64,000 nucleotides of DNA, taken from contig UBWZ01000012.1 of assembly GCA_900469345.1 (NCBI GenBank), forward strand, positions 1 through 64,000. Direction: 5' to 3'. Origin of the DNA: Hyphomicrobiales bacterium. GTDB taxonomy: Bacteria > Pseudomonadota > Alphaproteobacteria > Rhizobiales > Rhizobiaceae. A program made the translations under genes and the position numbers. Positions 1 to 9,328 of the stretch are shown piece by piece (position 1 is the first letter of the stretch; every line of letters starts with the position of its first letter). Below the pieces are notes generated by a model. It was not told the origin of the DNA. It saw only the letters and a program-made list of their open reading frames with translations, and ran no database searches.

Positions 1-600
1 GGGCACAACACCGGTTACGATTCTGCGCAAAGCTTGGGCCTATATCGCCATGGCCCTAACGGTGAATGCGAGCATTCTCCTACCGGGTAAGAGGAGGCTC
101 GACCGCCCCTTCAAGCGATGATTTCTTTTATTTAAGAACACCGTGGTGTGTTTGGGGTCGAGCCGATCTGCAGACTACTGCCGATCGCCCCTTCAAGCCG
201 TAAACTTGTCATCCGAATGCGCCAGGGCCTTCTTGGTGAAGGTGTGAGTGGTCGACTGTGCAATTGCCAACCCTCGCTCGTAGGCGACAAGGACCGAATC
301 CCGAAAGGGAAGGTCAAATACGCGATTTGATCGGTTTTTTTGCTGTCATCGACAAACGGTATGCGAGGCCTAGCGGTAGTTGCGCTTCGATCAGTGCGTT
401 GAACGTCTGTTTGAAGAAATTTGCCATCTCTGGCCTCGGCTGATCGACCATCGAACCGATGACGACCATGCATGAGGTACCGTGGATCCGTCCTGGTGCC
501 GTCCAGCAGGCAGAAGTGCGACTCTCCCTTCTGAACATTAAACCCAAGGATCGCCATCAGTTTGCGTTTCTACGCAATACACGCGCTCGTCACGGCGCGA
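1..600. other. stretch with no recognisable gene
   Basis: Short open frames occur on both strands, but none has convincing composition, a ribosome binding site or a family I recognise. A 17-bp direct repeat with one mismatch (CGAYCGCCCCTTCAAGC) lies at 100-116 and 182-198. The region may hold gene remnants. Confidence 0.4.
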
Positions 601-640
601 ATCAAAGAGCTCGGGCGAAAGAACGCCCGAGCTCTTTGAT
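601..640. terminator. long perfect hairpin, bidirectional terminator
   Basis: A 17-bp perfect inverted repeat (601-617 with 624-640) encloses the 6-nt loop AAAGAA, and an A/T-rich run follows at 641-649. It lies downstream of the minus-strand nrdJ gene and can act in either direction. Confidence 0.7.
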
Positions 641-647
641 AATTTTA

Positions 648-671
648 TTCAGGCGGACTGTTCCGCCTGAA
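648..671 (-). terminator. terminator hairpin downstream of nrdJ
   Basis: A 10-bp perfect stem (TTCAGGCGGA with TCCGCCTGAA) has a 4-nt loop. Read on the minus strand it is the first hairpin after the nrdJ stop and is followed by an A/T-rich stretch. Confidence 0.6.
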
Positions 672-777
672 AGATGCTTTTGTCTCAGTCTTGCAGGCGA
701 TTTAGGTGGAAGAACCCATCCAAACGCCTCCGGGAGATTGTTTCAATGGACGCAGATTTGCATTGGTGAAGGTCCGA

Positions 778-3700
778 TCAGCTGCAGCCGCTGGTCGCGC
801 CGCAGGTGTCGCACTTTTCGCAGGTGCCGTTGCGGACCATCGTGAAGTTCTGGCACTCGCCGCACATGTTGCCGGTATAGCCCTGGGCGATTGAGCGCAG
901 GCGGCGTTCGGCCTCCTTCTTCTTGGCTTCCGTCTTGGCGGCGGCAGCGTCGGCCTCTGCCTTGTCGGAGAACAGCGCCGTTGCGGCCTGGTAGGTCTCG
1001 TCAACTGCCACGTCCTCGGCAATCTCCTCGGCCATCTCCTTGGCGCGCTCCTCGTAGTCGCGCTTGAAGGACACGACTTCCGAGGTGGAGATCGACACTG
1101 CCTGCTCCAGCTTGCGGGCAGCCGAGCCGGCAAAGGCGGTGACGGTCGCCGACGCGCGGGCAGGGGCAGCGGTGGCCGATCCCTTCGGCTCGGCGGCCGA
1201 GCGGTCCGTCTGGCCGCCCTGGATCAGGGTCGGCTTGTAGCCGCGGGTCCAGCCGGTGGAGACGAGGTTGGTCTTGCCTTCAGAGATGCCCTTGCCCAAG
1301 GCCGTCTGCGAGAAGTCCGACGTATCCACATGCGCCAGGTCGTGGCGGCCGAGATAGGAGACGGCGAGTTCCCGGAACACGTAGTCGAGGATCGACGTGG
1401 CGTTCTTGATCGCATCATTGCCGACGACCACGCCGGCCGGTTCGAACTTCGTGAAGGTGAAGGCCTCCACATATTCCTCGAGCGGCACGCCGTACTGGAG
1501 ACCCAGCGAGATGGCGATGGCGAAGTTGTTCATCATCGCGCGGAAGGCGGCGCCTTCCTTGTGCATGTCGATGAAAATCTCGCCAATCCGCCCGTCGCCG
1601 AATTCGCCGGTGCGCAGGTAGACCTTGTGGCCGCCGACATTGGCCTTCTGGGTATAACCCTGGCGGCGGTTCGGCAGCTTTTCACGCTCGCGGGTAACCC
1701 GCTCGACGACACGCTCGATGATCTTTTCGGTGATCGTTACGGCCTGGGCGGCCTGCGGCTGCTGGATCAGGTCTTCCAGCGCATCCTCGTCGTCCTCGTC
1801 CTCGATCAGCGAGGCGTTGAGTGGCTGGGACAGCTTTGAGCCGTCGCGGTAGAGCGCGTTGGCCTTCAGGCCAAGCTTCCAGGACAGCATGTAGGCGGAA
1901 CCGCAGTCTTCGACCGTGGCGTCGTTCGGCATGTTGATCGTCTTGGAGATTGCGCCCGAGATGAACGGCTGGGCAGCCGCCATCATGCGGATGTGGCTTT
2001 CGACCGACAGGTAGCGCTTGCCGATCTTGCCGCACGGGTTGGCGCAGTCGAACACCGGCAGGTGCTCGTTCTTCAGGAAGGGCGCGCCTTCCAGCGTCAT
2101 CGCGCCGCAGACGTGGATATTGGCAGCCTCGATGTCCTTCTTCGAGAAGCCGATATGCTCGAGCAGGTTGAAGCTCATGTCCGACAGCTGCTCGTCGGTG
2201 ACCTTGAGCGTCTCTTTCAGGAAGTCGACGCCGAGCGTCCACTGGTTGAACACGAACTTGATGTCGAACGCGGCCTTGGTGGCGCCGTTGATCGCCTCGA
2301 TCTTCTCGTCGGTGAAGCCCTTGGCCTTCAGCGAGCCGGGGTTGACGCCCGGCGCCTGGTTGATGTTGCCGTGGCCGAGCGCATAGGCCTCGATCTCGGC
2401 AATCTGGCTTTCCGTGTAGCCGAGCGTCCGCAGCGCTTCCGGCACGGCGCCGTTGATGATCTTGAAGTAGCCGCCACCGGCGAGCTTCTTGAACTTCACC
2501 AGCGCGAAGTCGGGTTCGATGCCGGTCGTGTCGCAATCCATCACGAGGCCGATCGTGCCGGTCGGCGCGATGACGGAGACCTGCGCATTGCGGAAGCCAT
2601 GCTGCTCGCCAAGCGCCAGCGCCTTGTCCCAGGCGGCGATGGCGTGAGCGGCGAGATCCTGGTCCGGGTTTTCCGCATGGTTGAGCGGCACCGGGTTGAC
2701 GGCAAGCTGCTCGTAGCCGCTGGTTTCGCCATAGGCGGCGCGGCGATGGTTGCGGATGACCCGCAGCATGCTTTCGCGGTTCGGCGCAAAGCTCGGGAAG
2801 GGGCCGAGCTCGGACGCCATCTCCGCGGAGGTCGCATAGGAGACGCCGGTCATGATGGCGCTGAGCGAACCGGCAATGGCGCGCCCTTCGGCCGAATCGT
2901 AGGGAATGCCGGTCGACATCAGCAGGCCGCCGATATTGGCATAGCCGAGGCCGAGCGTGCGGTATTCATAGGAGAGTTCGGCGATCCGCTTGGACGGGAA
3001 CTGCGCCATCATCACGGAGACTTCGAGAACGACGGTCCACAGGCGAACCGCATGCTCGTAATCGGCGATGTTGATGCGCTTCGTCGACGCGTCCTTGAAC
3101 TGCAGCAGGTTGAGCGAGGCAAGGTTGCAGGCCGTGTCGTCGAGGAACATGTATTCCGAGCACGGGTTCGAGCCGCGGATCGGGCCGCCGGCCGGCGAGG
3201 TGTGCCAGTCGTTCATCGTCGTGTTGAAGTGGATGCCCGGATCGGCAGAGGCCCAGGCCGCGTAGGAGATCTTTTCCCAGAGGTCGCGCGCCTTCAGCGT
3301 CTTCATCACCTTGCCGTCCTTGCGGGCGGTCAGGTTCCAGTCGCCGTCGTTCTCGACCGACTTCAGGAAGTCGTCCTTCAGCGAAACGGAATTGTTGGAG
3401 TTCTGGCCCGACACCGTCAGGTAGGCTTCCGAATCCCAGTCGGTGTCATAGGTCTTGAACTCGAGGTCCTTGTAGCCCTGGCGTGCGAACTGGATGACGC
3501 GGCCCACATAGTTTTCCGGAACACTGTCCTTCTTGGCAGCACGGATCTCGCGCTTCAGGGCAGGGTTCTTGTTCGGGTCGAAGCAGTCGTCACCTTCGCC
3601 TTCGCAATTGACGCATGCCTTCATGATCGCCTTCAGGTGCTTGGCGACGATCTTGGAACCGGTCACCAGAGCCGCGACCTTCTGCTCCTCCTTGACCTTC

Positions 3701-4587
3701 CAGTTGATGTATTCCTCGATATCCGGATGGTCGATGTCGACCACGACCATCTTGGCCGCACGGCGGGTCGTGCCGCCGGACTTGATGGCGCCGGCAGCCC
3801 GGTCGCCGATCTTCAGGAAGCTCATCAGGCCCGACGAGCGGCCGCCGCCCGACAGCTTTTCGCCTTCGCCGCGCAGGTGGCTGAAGTTCGAGCCGGTCCC
3901 GGAGCCGTATTTGAACAGGCGCGCTTCACGCACCCACAGATCCATGATGCCGCCTTCGTTGACGAGATCGTCCTCGACCGACTGGATGAAGCAGGCATGC
4001 GGCTGCGGATGTTCGTAGGACGACTTCGACTTGGTGATCTTGCCGGTGAAGGGGTCCACGTAGAAGTGGCCCTGGCCCGGGCCGTCGATGCCGTAGGCCC
4101 AGTGCAGGCCGGTGTTGAACCATTGCGGGCTGTTCGGGGCGACGCGCTGCGTGGCGAGCATGTAGGCAAGCTCGTCCATGAATGCGGCGGCATCTTCCTC
4201 GGACGTGAAATAGCCACCCTTCCAGCCCCAGTAGGTCCAGGTGCCGGCCAGACGCGAAAACACCTGGCGCGCATCGGTCTCGGAACCGTACTGCTCTTCC
4301 TTCGGCAGATCCTTCAGCACCCGCTCATCGGCCACCGAACGCCACAGGAAGGAGGGAACATCGTTCTCCTCGACTTTACGGAGCGCTTTCGGGACGCCGG
4401 CCTTGCGGAAATACTTCTGGGCCAGCACGTCCGTCGCGACCTGGCTGAACTGTGCCGGCACGTCGATGTCGGCGAGACGGAACACGATCGATCCGTCAGG
4501 GTTGCGGATCTCGCTGACCGCCTTGCGGAATTCGATCTCCCCGTAGGCGCCTGTCGCGGGCTTGGTGAAACGACGTTCGATGCGCAT
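778..4587 (-). CDS. nrdJ: adenosylcobalamin-dependent (class II) ribonucleotide reductase
   Basis: The 1269-residue enzyme reduces ribonucleotides to deoxyribonucleotides using adenosylcobalamin, so it works with or without oxygen. The SNPCSE motif carries the active-site Asn, Cys and Glu, and [15 protein letters not shown] lies in the barrel core. The C-terminus ends in a Cys-rich, zinc-ribbon-like tail ([16 protein letters not shown]) of the kind that relays reducing equivalents. Length and N-terminus ([10 protein letters not shown]) match the rhizobial NrdJ type. I chose the ATG at 4587, preceded by a GAGG/AAGG ribosome binding site, over the in-frame ATG at 4689. NrdR-like boxes lie upstream. 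In Rhizobiaceae this is usually the main ribonucleotide reductase. Confidence 0.97.
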   Translation of the reverse strand: MRIERRFTKPATGAYGEIEFRKAVSEIRNPDGSIVFRLADIDVPAQFSQVATDVLAQKYFRKAGVPKALRKVEENDVPSFLWRSVADERVLKDLPKEEQYGSETDARQVFSRLAGTWTYWGWKGGYFTSEEDAAAFMDELAYMLATQRVAPNSPQWFNTGLHWAYGIDGPGQGHFYVDPFTGKITKSKSSYEHPQPHACFIQSVEDDLVNEGGIMDLWVREARLFKYGSGTGSNFSHLRGEGEKLSGGGRSSGLMSFLKIGDRAAGAIKSGGTTRRAAKMVVVDIDHPDIEEYINWKVKEEQKVAALVTGSKIVAKHLKAIMKACVNCEGEGDDCFDPNKNPALKREIRAAKKDSVPENYVGRVIQFARQGYKDLEFKTYDTDWDSEAYLTVSGQNSNNSVSLKDDFLKSVENDGDWNLTARKDGKVMKTLKARDLWEKISYAAWASADPGIHFNTTMNDWHTSPAGGPIRGSNPCSEYMFLDDTACNLASLNLLQFKDASTKRINIADYEHAVRLWTVVLEVSVMMAQFPSKRIAELSYEYRTLGLGYANIGGLLMSTGIPYDSAEGRAIAGSLSAIMTGVSYATSAEMASELGPFPSFAPNRESMLRVIRNHRRAAYGETSGYEQLAVNPVPLNHAENPDQDLAAHAIAAWDKALALGEQHGFRNAQVSVIAPTGTIGLVMDCDTTGIEPDFALVKFKKLAGGGYFKIINGAVPEALRTLGYTESQIAEIEAYALGHGNINQAPGVNPGSLKAKGFTDEKIEAINGATKAAFDIKFVFNQWTLGVDFLKETLKVTDEQLSDMSFNLLEHIGFSKKDIEAANIHVCGAMTLEGAPFLKNEHLPVFDCANPCGKIGKRYLSVESHIRMMAAAQPFISGAISKTINMPNDATVEDCGSAYMLSWKLGLKANALYRDGSKLSQPLNASLIEDEDDEDALEDLIQQPQAAQAVTITEKIIERVVERVTREREKLPNRRQGYTQKANVGGHKVYLRTGEFGDGRIGEIFIDMHKEGAAFRAMMNNFAIAISLGLQYGVPLEEYVEAFTFTKFEPAGVVVGNDAIKNATSILDYVFRELAVSYLGRHDLAHVDTSDFSQTALGKGISEGKTNLVSTGWTRGYKPTLIQGGQTDRSAAEPKGSATAAPARASATVTAFAGSAARKLEQAVSISTSEVVSFKRDYEERAKEMAEEIAEDVAVDETYQAATALFSDKAEADAAAAKTEAKKKEAERRLRSIAQGYTGNMCGECQNFTMVRNGTCEKCDTCGATSGCS

Positions 4588-4699
4588 TGCCTTTTCCTCG
4601 TCAGTTGGCGCCGCTTTGGGCGCACTTGTCCGCGCCGGGAGCTCGGGGTCATGAGCAGCCGGGTTCAATCTGGCCATCCAGGGAATCATCTTGGATGTC

Positions 4700-4747
4700 T
4701 ATCTGTATCTTGTGATTGAGCCTGGCTGCAAACACTAAATATAGTAT
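4700..4747 (-). promoter_or_regulatory. tandem NrdR-like boxes upstream of nrdJ
   Basis: The 16-mer at 4732-4747 (ACACTAAATATAGTAT) matches most of the NrdR consensus ACACTATATATTGTGT. A weaker copy at 4700-4715 matches about 10 of 16 positions and starts exactly 32 bp away, the three-turn spacing typical of paired NrdR sites. A third lone match lies at 4978-4993. I infer dATP/ATP-responsive repression of nrdJ by NrdR; no promoter hexamers were assigned. Confidence 0.6.
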
Positions 4748-5167
4748 TAACAGTTTCTTTCTGCCATGCCAAATCACGGTTTGGGCAGGCCGCTCAGGGC
4801 ACAAGGATCCTGCTGCCGGACAGTCCTCCAAAGACCGTTCGACCTACAGGTGGTTCGCTGAAACTCGAAAAAAGAACCGGCCTCGTTACTCCCGGTCCAG
4901 TCGCCGCCGCAACATGAAGGCCAATGTCGTCCGGCAGGCAAGATTCGTCAAGGCATAGAATGCAACGGATTCGTAACCACAAGATATTGTAGTTTTTGGC
5001 TGTGGATAACGGGGACGAAAATTCGCAAGGAATCTCAGGACCTTGCAATTGCGGTGCCGGTGTCAACAGGGCCTTTGGCGGCCCCGACGGCAGATAAGGA
5101 CGTCATACGGGCAGGGGAGACGACAGGTTTGCGACAATTCCCCGCCCCATTGTGACGCAGTTGCAAC
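4748..5167. other. intergenic region between nrdJ and gpt
   Basis: About 420 bases have no credible gene. The stretch holds the distal nrdJ upstream region, including the lone NrdR-like match at 4978-4993. I looked for a cobalamin riboswitch and did not recognise one. Confidence 0.4.
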
Positions 5168-5188
5168 GGTCCCCGCCGGGCGGGGACC
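5168..5188 (-). terminator. terminator hairpin after gpt
   Basis: The GC-rich inverted repeat GGTCCCCGCC / GCGGGGACC lies just beyond the gpt stop on the minus strand. Confidence 0.55.
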
Positions 5189-5195
5189 GGCGTAG

Positions 5196-5693
5196 TCAGC
5201 CCTTGGCGCCCTTGGCGATCGGTTCCTGGTAGGTAAAGCCCATATCCCACGGAAAATAGATCCAGGTGTCCTGGCTCACTTCGGTGACGAAAGTATCGAT
5301 CATCGGCACGCCCGAGGGCTTGGCATAGACGCAGCCGAAATGCGCCTTCGGCAGCATGGCGCGCACTTCCGCCGCCGTCTTGCCGGTGTCGGTCAGATCG
5401 TCGATCACCAGCACGCCCTGTCCCTCGTTTTTCGTGAGTTCGGGGGAGATCGGCTTCAGGAGGTTCATCTCCCCCTGGTTGACGTAGTCGTGGTAGGAGG
5501 CGATGCACACCGTCTCGATCAACCGGATGTTGAGCTCGCGCGAAATGATCGCTGCCGGGACAAGGCCGCCGCGGGTGATGCAGACGATCGCGTGAAACTG
5601 CTGGTTCAGGCCGGCAAGCCGCCAGGCAAGCGCCCGGGCGTCGCGGTGAAACTGGTCCCAGGAGACGGGAAAGGCTTTTTCAGGAAGGGACAT
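5196..5693 (-). CDS. gpt: xanthine phosphoribosyltransferase
   Basis: This 165-residue purine salvage enzyme transfers phosphoribosyl from PRPP to xanthine or guanine. The PRPP-binding loop is plain ([14 protein letters not shown], near residues 85-98) and the [10 protein letters not shown] segment is typical of XGPRT. The length fits the Gpt family. The ATG at 5693 was chosen because the family begins with an [12 protein letters not shown] N-terminus; the frame stays open upstream to 5843, but that extension looks non-coding. A terminator follows. Confidence 0.93.
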   Translation of the reverse strand: MSLPEKAFPVSWDQFHRDARALAWRLAGLNQQFHAIVCITRGGLVPAAIISRELNIRLIETVCIASYHDYVNQGEMNLLKPISPELTKNEGQGVLVIDDLTDTGKTAAEVRAMLPKAHFGCVYAKPSGVPMIDTFVTEVSQDTWIYFPWDMGFTYQEPIAKGAKG

Positions 5694-5864
5694 GGTGCGC
5701 CGTATGACTAGAGAGATCCATTGGCTCTCGCTAATAGCGGCAAGTCCGGCCGCATGGCAAGCCGCCGGCAGCCGCAATCCCCGAGGGCTTTGCGGCTGTA
5801 ACGTCCCCGGCCGGGCGTCGGTCCTGCCGACCCTTCCTGCCAAATAGGCCAGATGTAGTCTAAC

Positions 5865-6704
5865 CTAGCGGGACAGCAGCGTCAGCGCCGTCATCGAATC
5901 GAGGATGTTGCGCGTCACGCCGCCAAAAATCATTTCCCACCAGCGTGAATGCCCGTAGCCGCCCATCACCAGCAGGTCGATCCCGGTGCCTGACAGCCGC
6001 CCTTCGATGGTCGTCGCCGCCGATCCGCCCGCACTTTCCTGGTTGATGACGGTCGCATTGACCCCGTGGCGCTGGAGCGTTGCGGCAATATTGCTCCCGG
6101 GCAGCATGTCCGGGTGGCTCAGCCGCTCCGGCGGGTCGACCACCAGCACGTCGACGCTCTCGGCCGCCTGCAGGAACGGCAACGCGTCGAACGTGGCGCG
6201 CGCCGCTTCCCGCGAGCCGTTCCAGGCAATCAGCACGCGACGCACCGTCCGCGGCTCGGTCATGGTGCGGGGAACGAGGAGCAGCGGCCGTCCGCTCTCG
6301 AACAGGAAAGTCTCGAGGTCCGCCCGGTGGTCCGCATGCGAGGGGTCGCTTTGGCTGGCGATGATGAGGTCTGCGGCGCGCGCCGATTCCATGAATGGGT
6401 TCGAGCTGTAACCGGCAGCGGAGACGAAGCTCCTCCATTCGGTCGACACGCCCTTGCCCTCCATATGGCGCTGGAAAGCCTGGTGGACGTCGGCCGTTTC
6501 CTTCTGGGCGACTTCCTGCAGGACCTGGATCGCGGCAGGATCGGGGATCTCCATCGGCGCGATCAGCGGCACGGCATCCAGCGTCTCGGCATGGCATCCA
6601 ATCAGATGTGCGGAGAACTGCGTTGCGAGCGAAAGGCCGAAACCGCTGATCTGGCGGGCGTTTGAGGCAGTGTCGAGAACGGCGAGGATCGTTTTGTAGG
6701 CCAT
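5865..6704 (-). CDS. tandem-domain universal stress protein (UspA family)
   Basis: The protein has 279 residues, twice the length of a single Usp domain. The N-terminal half starts with the typical strand YKTILAVLDTA. The second half begins at VRRVLIAWNGS and ends with the ATP-binding signature GGYGHSRWWEMIFGG (G-x2-G-x9-G). The first half lacks this motif and probably serves as the pseudo-partner. The family is induced by stress and binds nucleotides; the partner here is unknown. The start at 6704 is preceded by a GGGGGA ribosome binding site. Confidence 0.92.
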   Translation of the reverse strand: MAYKTILAVLDTASNARQISGFGLSLATQFSAHLIGCHAETLDAVPLIAPMEIPDPAAIQVLQEVAQKETADVHQAFQRHMEGKGVSTEWRSFVSAAGYSSNPFMESARAADLIIASQSDPSHADHRADLETFLFESGRPLLLVPRTMTEPRTVRRVLIAWNGSREAARATFDALPFLQAAESVDVLVVDPPERLSHPDMLPGSNIAATLQRHGVNATVINQESAGGSAATTIEGRLSGTGIDLLVMGGYGHSRWWEMIFGGVTRNILDSMTALTLLSR

Positions 6705-6801
6705 GGAAATGTCCCCCTTGGATGATGCGTTTGAGTAAGCGCGTACTCGATCTTAGCTGTGTCTCGCTTGATCCGCGTCAAGCGCCGTCCGGTCGGTTGC
6801 T

Positions 6802-7587
6802 TCAGGCGTCCGCTGTGGGATTGGTCGGTATCCGCGCACGGTCGAGACCGGCGATCATCTCGATGACGGCGCCGGCCGCGGCATTGAGGGCATGCTCGTC
6901 GCGTGCCCGCACCACGATTTCCGTCGAGAAGCGCTGCCCGTCGTATTTGGGATAGGAACCGATACTGGTCTGTGGATGCGCCTTCTGCACTGCGCCGAGC
7001 AGGGTGCCGATATCGCCTTCGCCAAACGGGCAGGGGACGGCGCGCGACAGCATTTTTGCGCCGGAGCGCAGCGTCGGCAACACATTGTCGACCATCGCCT
7101 GAAAGACCTGCGGTACGCCCGCCATCACGTAGACGTTGCCGATGATGAAGCCGGGCGCCGTCGACACCGGATTGGCGATGTGGCGGGAGCCCTGCGGCAT
7201 GCGCGCCATCCGCTGCCGCGCTTCGGTAAATTCCATCTCGCGCCGCTTGTACATCTCGGCCAGCAGCTGCATTGCTTCGGGATCGAAGATGCACGGCACG
7301 CCGAAAGCCTTGGCGACCGCGTCGGCGGTGATGTCGTCATGCGTCGGGCCGATGCCGCCGGACGTGAACACATAGTCATAGCGCGAACGCAGCGCATTGA
7401 GCGCGTCGACGATCGCCTCCTCGTCGTCGGCGACAATGCGGACCTCCTTGAGGTCGATCGCCGACAGCGTCAGCAGTTCCGCCAGATGGCCGATATTCTT
7501 GTCCTTCGTCCGCCCCGACAGGAGTTCGTCGCCGATCGCAAGAATGGCCGCTGTGACAAGGGTGGGTGATGAGGCAATGTCAGACAT
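6802..7587 (-). CDS. molybdopterin-binding (MoCF/CinA N-terminal-like) protein
   Basis: This 261-residue protein is a stand-alone MoCF-biosynthesis fold: LAIGDELLSGRTKDKN near the N-terminus and FTSGGIGPTHDDIT in the nucleotide/molybdopterin-binding loop. It corresponds to the N-terminal part of CinA and lacks the C-terminal deamidase domain. In CinA this part acts as an ADP-ribose pyrophosphatase-like domain, so a role in nucleotide clean-up is plausible but unproven. The ATG at 7587 has an AGGAG site 7 nt upstream; an extension to 7776 is unsupported. It is divergent from wrbA. Confidence 0.9.
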   Translation of the reverse strand: MSDIASSPTLVTAAILAIGDELLSGRTKDKNIGHLAELLTLSAIDLKEVRIVADDEEAIVDALNALRSRYDYVFTSGGIGPTHDDITADAVAKAFGVPCIFDPEAMQLLAEMYKRREMEFTEARQRMARMPQGSRHIANPVSTAPGFIIGNVYVMAGVPQVFQAMVDNVLPTLRSGAKMLSRAVPCPFGEGDIGTLLGAVQKAHPQTSIGSYPKYDGQRFSTEIVVRARDEHALNAAAGAVIEMIAGLDRARIPTNPTADA

Positions 7588-7825
7588 ATCGTTCTCCTGA
7601 GACGGACCATTCCTATGCCCAAAGGCAGGCGGAAAAAAGCGGATTCTGCAGTCTCTATGGCCGCTTGCACAGCCCGGATCATGCCGCAGCGAGCCAAAAG
7701 CGGATCGGAACGTTGAACACTGCGTTTGCCCCGGGGAGAGGTTCCAAAACTCGTTTAAGTCTATACAACCGTCCACGGTTCAAGGCCGAAAGGCCAATCC
7801 GACGAAACAGCAACAGGAGAAGATC

Positions 7826-8425
7826 ATGGCGAAGGTTCTGGTTCTTTACTATTCGGCCTACGGACATATCGAAACCATGGCGAATGCCGTGGCTGAAGGC
7901 GCAAAATCCGCCGGTGCTGACGTGACCGTCAAGCGCGTTCCCGAACTCGTTCCGGAAGACGTCGCAAGGTCATCCCACTTCAAGATGGATCAGGCAGCGC
8001 CGGTCGCCAAGCCGGACGAACTGGCAGACTACGACGCGATCATCTTCGGCTGCGGGACCCGTTTCGGCACCATGGCATCGCAGATGCGCAACTTCATCGA
8101 TCAGACCGGCGGCCTGTGGGCGCAGGGCAAGCTGGTCGGCAAGGTCGGCTCGGCCTTCACCGCGTCCGCGACCCAGCATGGCGGTCAGGAGTCGACCATT
8201 CTCGGCTTCGTGCCGACGATGCTGCATCACGGCATGGTCGTCGTCGGTCTGCCCTACGCGTTCCAGGGCCAGATGGGTCTTGAGGAAATCAAGGGCGGCT
8301 CGCCTTACGGTGCAAGCACGATCACCGGCGGCGACGGCTCCCGTCAGCCTTCGCAGGTCGAACTGGACGCCGCACGCTTCCAGGGCGCCCATGTGGCGCA
8401 GATTGCCGCCAAGATCTCGGCCTGA
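7826..8425 (+). CDS. wrbA: NAD(P)H:quinone oxidoreductase, flavodoxin-like WrbA
   Basis: This 199-residue flavoprotein reduces quinones by two electrons, which avoids semiquinone radicals under oxidative stress. The FMN phosphate loop is [12 protein letters not shown] (residues 8-19), and [17 protein letters not shown] and the [11 protein letters not shown] segment are WrbA signatures. A good AGGAG site lies 8 nt before the ATG. A strong terminator follows. Confidence 0.97.
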   Translation: MAKVLVLYYSAYGHIETMANAVAEGAKSAGADVTVKRVPELVPEDVARSSHFKMDQAAPVAKPDELADYDAIIFGCGTRFGTMASQMRNFIDQTGGLWAQGKLVGKVGSAFTASATQHGGQESTILGFVPTMLHHGMVVVGLPYAFQGQMGLEEIKGGSPYGASTITGGDGSRQPSQVELDAARFQGAHVAQIAAKISA

Positions 8426-8439
8426 GTTGCAGCAATAGA

Positions 8440-8475
8440 AAAAGGGGCGCGGTGCCAGGGCACCGCGCCCCTTTT
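8440..8475. terminator. bidirectional intrinsic terminator between wrbA and the lipoprotein gene
   Basis: A long GC-rich stem (AAAAGGGGCGCGGTG with CACCGCGCCCCTTTT) ends in a T run on both strands. It serves the two convergent genes. Confidence 0.9.
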
Positions 8476-8503
8476 CATGCAGCGTTCCGGCAAGTGCGGA
8501 CGG

Positions 8504-8905
8504 TCAATCGTCCTTTTGCATCCAGTAGCGGCGGAAGCGGCGCTGGTCATGCGCGGTGTCGCGGTTGTCGCCGCGGGCGCGAACGCTGTCGCCGGGCCGA
8601 TCATAGCGGTTGGACGACGGCCGCCGGTCGTTGTCGTTGCGGTCGAAACGCGAGCGATCGTACCGCGGACCGTCATAGCGCGGCCTGTCGTACCGTGGCC
8701 GGTATTCCGGTCTGTAATAGCGCGGGCCGTCATAGCGCGGGGCGTAGTAGCCACCGGGGCGGTAATAGCCCGGGCTCTGGTAGGTGACCGTCTCGCCGTA
8801 ATATCCGTCATCGCTGACGCAGCCGGCGAGAGTAACGCAGCCCATGGCCAGCAGGATGCCGGTCAGCCATTTTCCAGAAGCCAGTCTTGTCCGTTTAAGT
8901 TCCAT
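8504..8905 (-). CDS. small Tyr/Arg/Pro-rich lipoprotein
   Basis: The 133-residue protein has a basic N-terminus, a hydrophobic segment (residues 12-27) and the lipobox LAGC with Cys29, so it is predicted to be lipidated and membrane anchored. The mature part is low complexity, with repeated RYD / PRYDRPRYDGP units, and is very basic. No catalytic motif is visible. It resembles small rhizobial envelope lipoproteins of unknown function. Confidence 0.8.
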   Translation of the reverse strand: MELKRTRLASGKWLTGILLAMGCVTLAGCVSDDGYYGETVTYQSPGYYRPGGYYAPRYDGPRYYRPEYRPRYDRPRYDGPRYDRSRFDRNDNDRRPSSNRYDRPGDSVRARGDNRDTAHDQRRFRRYWMQKDD

Positions 8906-9101
8906 TGCAGTAATCCTCCCGGTTGTCCTGTTTATCTGGTGCAGGTTTCGTGTCTGAATACCAGCAATGCCACAGTTTTACTGACGACATCTTGAACGGA
9001 TCGTGAATGCCGAGCGCGGACATATGCGGCAAGGGCAGGCGGGCAAGGCCAATTTGAGCGCTTGACGAAGGTCGCGAACTTCAACAAACAGGACGCCCGA
9101 C

Positions 9102-9142
9102 GCGGACGTGGCGAAACTGGTAGACGCAAGGGACTTAAAATC
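9102..9142 (+). pseudogene. 5' half of host tRNA-Leu(UAA), disrupted by the prophage
   Basis: The acceptor strand GCGGACG, the D arm and the 5' side of the anticodon arm are present up to ACTTAAAATC. The sequence then turns into phage DNA (TACCGAAT...). The missing part, including the T arm and CCACCA end, lies 43 kb away at 52469-52523. Joined across the core, the two halves form a normal tRNA-Leu with anticodon stem AGGGA/TCCCT and loop CTTAAAA. The phage sequence after the core does not rebuild the 3' half. Confidence 0.93.
9132..9142 (+). other. attL core (GACTTAAAATC)
   Basis: The 11-bp sequence is identical to 52469-52479 and differs immediately outside on both sides (G before and T after here; C before and C after at attR). 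It covers the anticodon loop and two base pairs of the stem of tRNA-Leu(UAA). Confidence 0.92.
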
Positions 9143-9156
9143 TACCGAATATTCAA

Positions 9157-9187
9157 TTCGCTAGTGCAAGTATCCGTTAGCGAATTG
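9157..9187. promoter_or_regulatory. operator-like inverted repeat upstream of the phage RNA polymerase gene
   Basis: CAATTCGCTA (9155-9164) and TAGCGAATTG (9178-9187) form a perfect 10-bp inverted repeat. The left arm belongs to the recurring element TTCGCTAGTGCAA (9157-9169) found elsewhere in the prophage. It lies between attL and the RNA polymerase gene, so either a repressor or an integrase arm-site role is possible. Confidence 0.55.
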
Positions 9188-9328
9188 ATATGCCTTGATG
9201 AATAAGGCTCGCAGAGGTGGTCGCTTCTGACCCCTCGGAACCCCTTGGGGATTACGTGACCGGCACCGTGTCGGCGCGGTGTCGGGGTGCCTTCAGGAGA
9301 CACGTTTTGTTCCTCTATTGGAGAATGG
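9188..9328 (+). other. leader of the RNA polymerase gene with hairpin potential
   Basis: Two GC-rich inverted repeats are visible: around ACCCCTTGGGGATT (9240-9253) and GGCACC...GGTGCC (9262-9291). They could attenuate transcription coming from the truncated host tRNA promoter into the RNA polymerase gene. I could not assign a convincing sigma70 promoter here. Confidence 0.4.

Noticed and set aside
132..557. 141-codon minus-strand frame near the window start
   Set aside because: Unnatural composition and no recognisable family; competing frames on both strands look equally random.
1993..4719. 908-codon plus-strand open frame
   Set aside because: It is antisense to nrdJ; long antisense frames are common in high-GC genes, and its composition is Arg/Asp/Val-rich without any family.
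4794..5066. Possible cobalamin riboswitch or small gene upstream of nrdJ
   Set aside because: I could not find a B12-box-like core or a consistent fold, and the open frame looks random.
8504..8905. Arg/Tyr repeats of the lipoprotein as a tandem DNA repeat element
   Set aside because: The repeats are short codon-level repeats within one coding frame with a clear lipobox, so they are explained by the protein.
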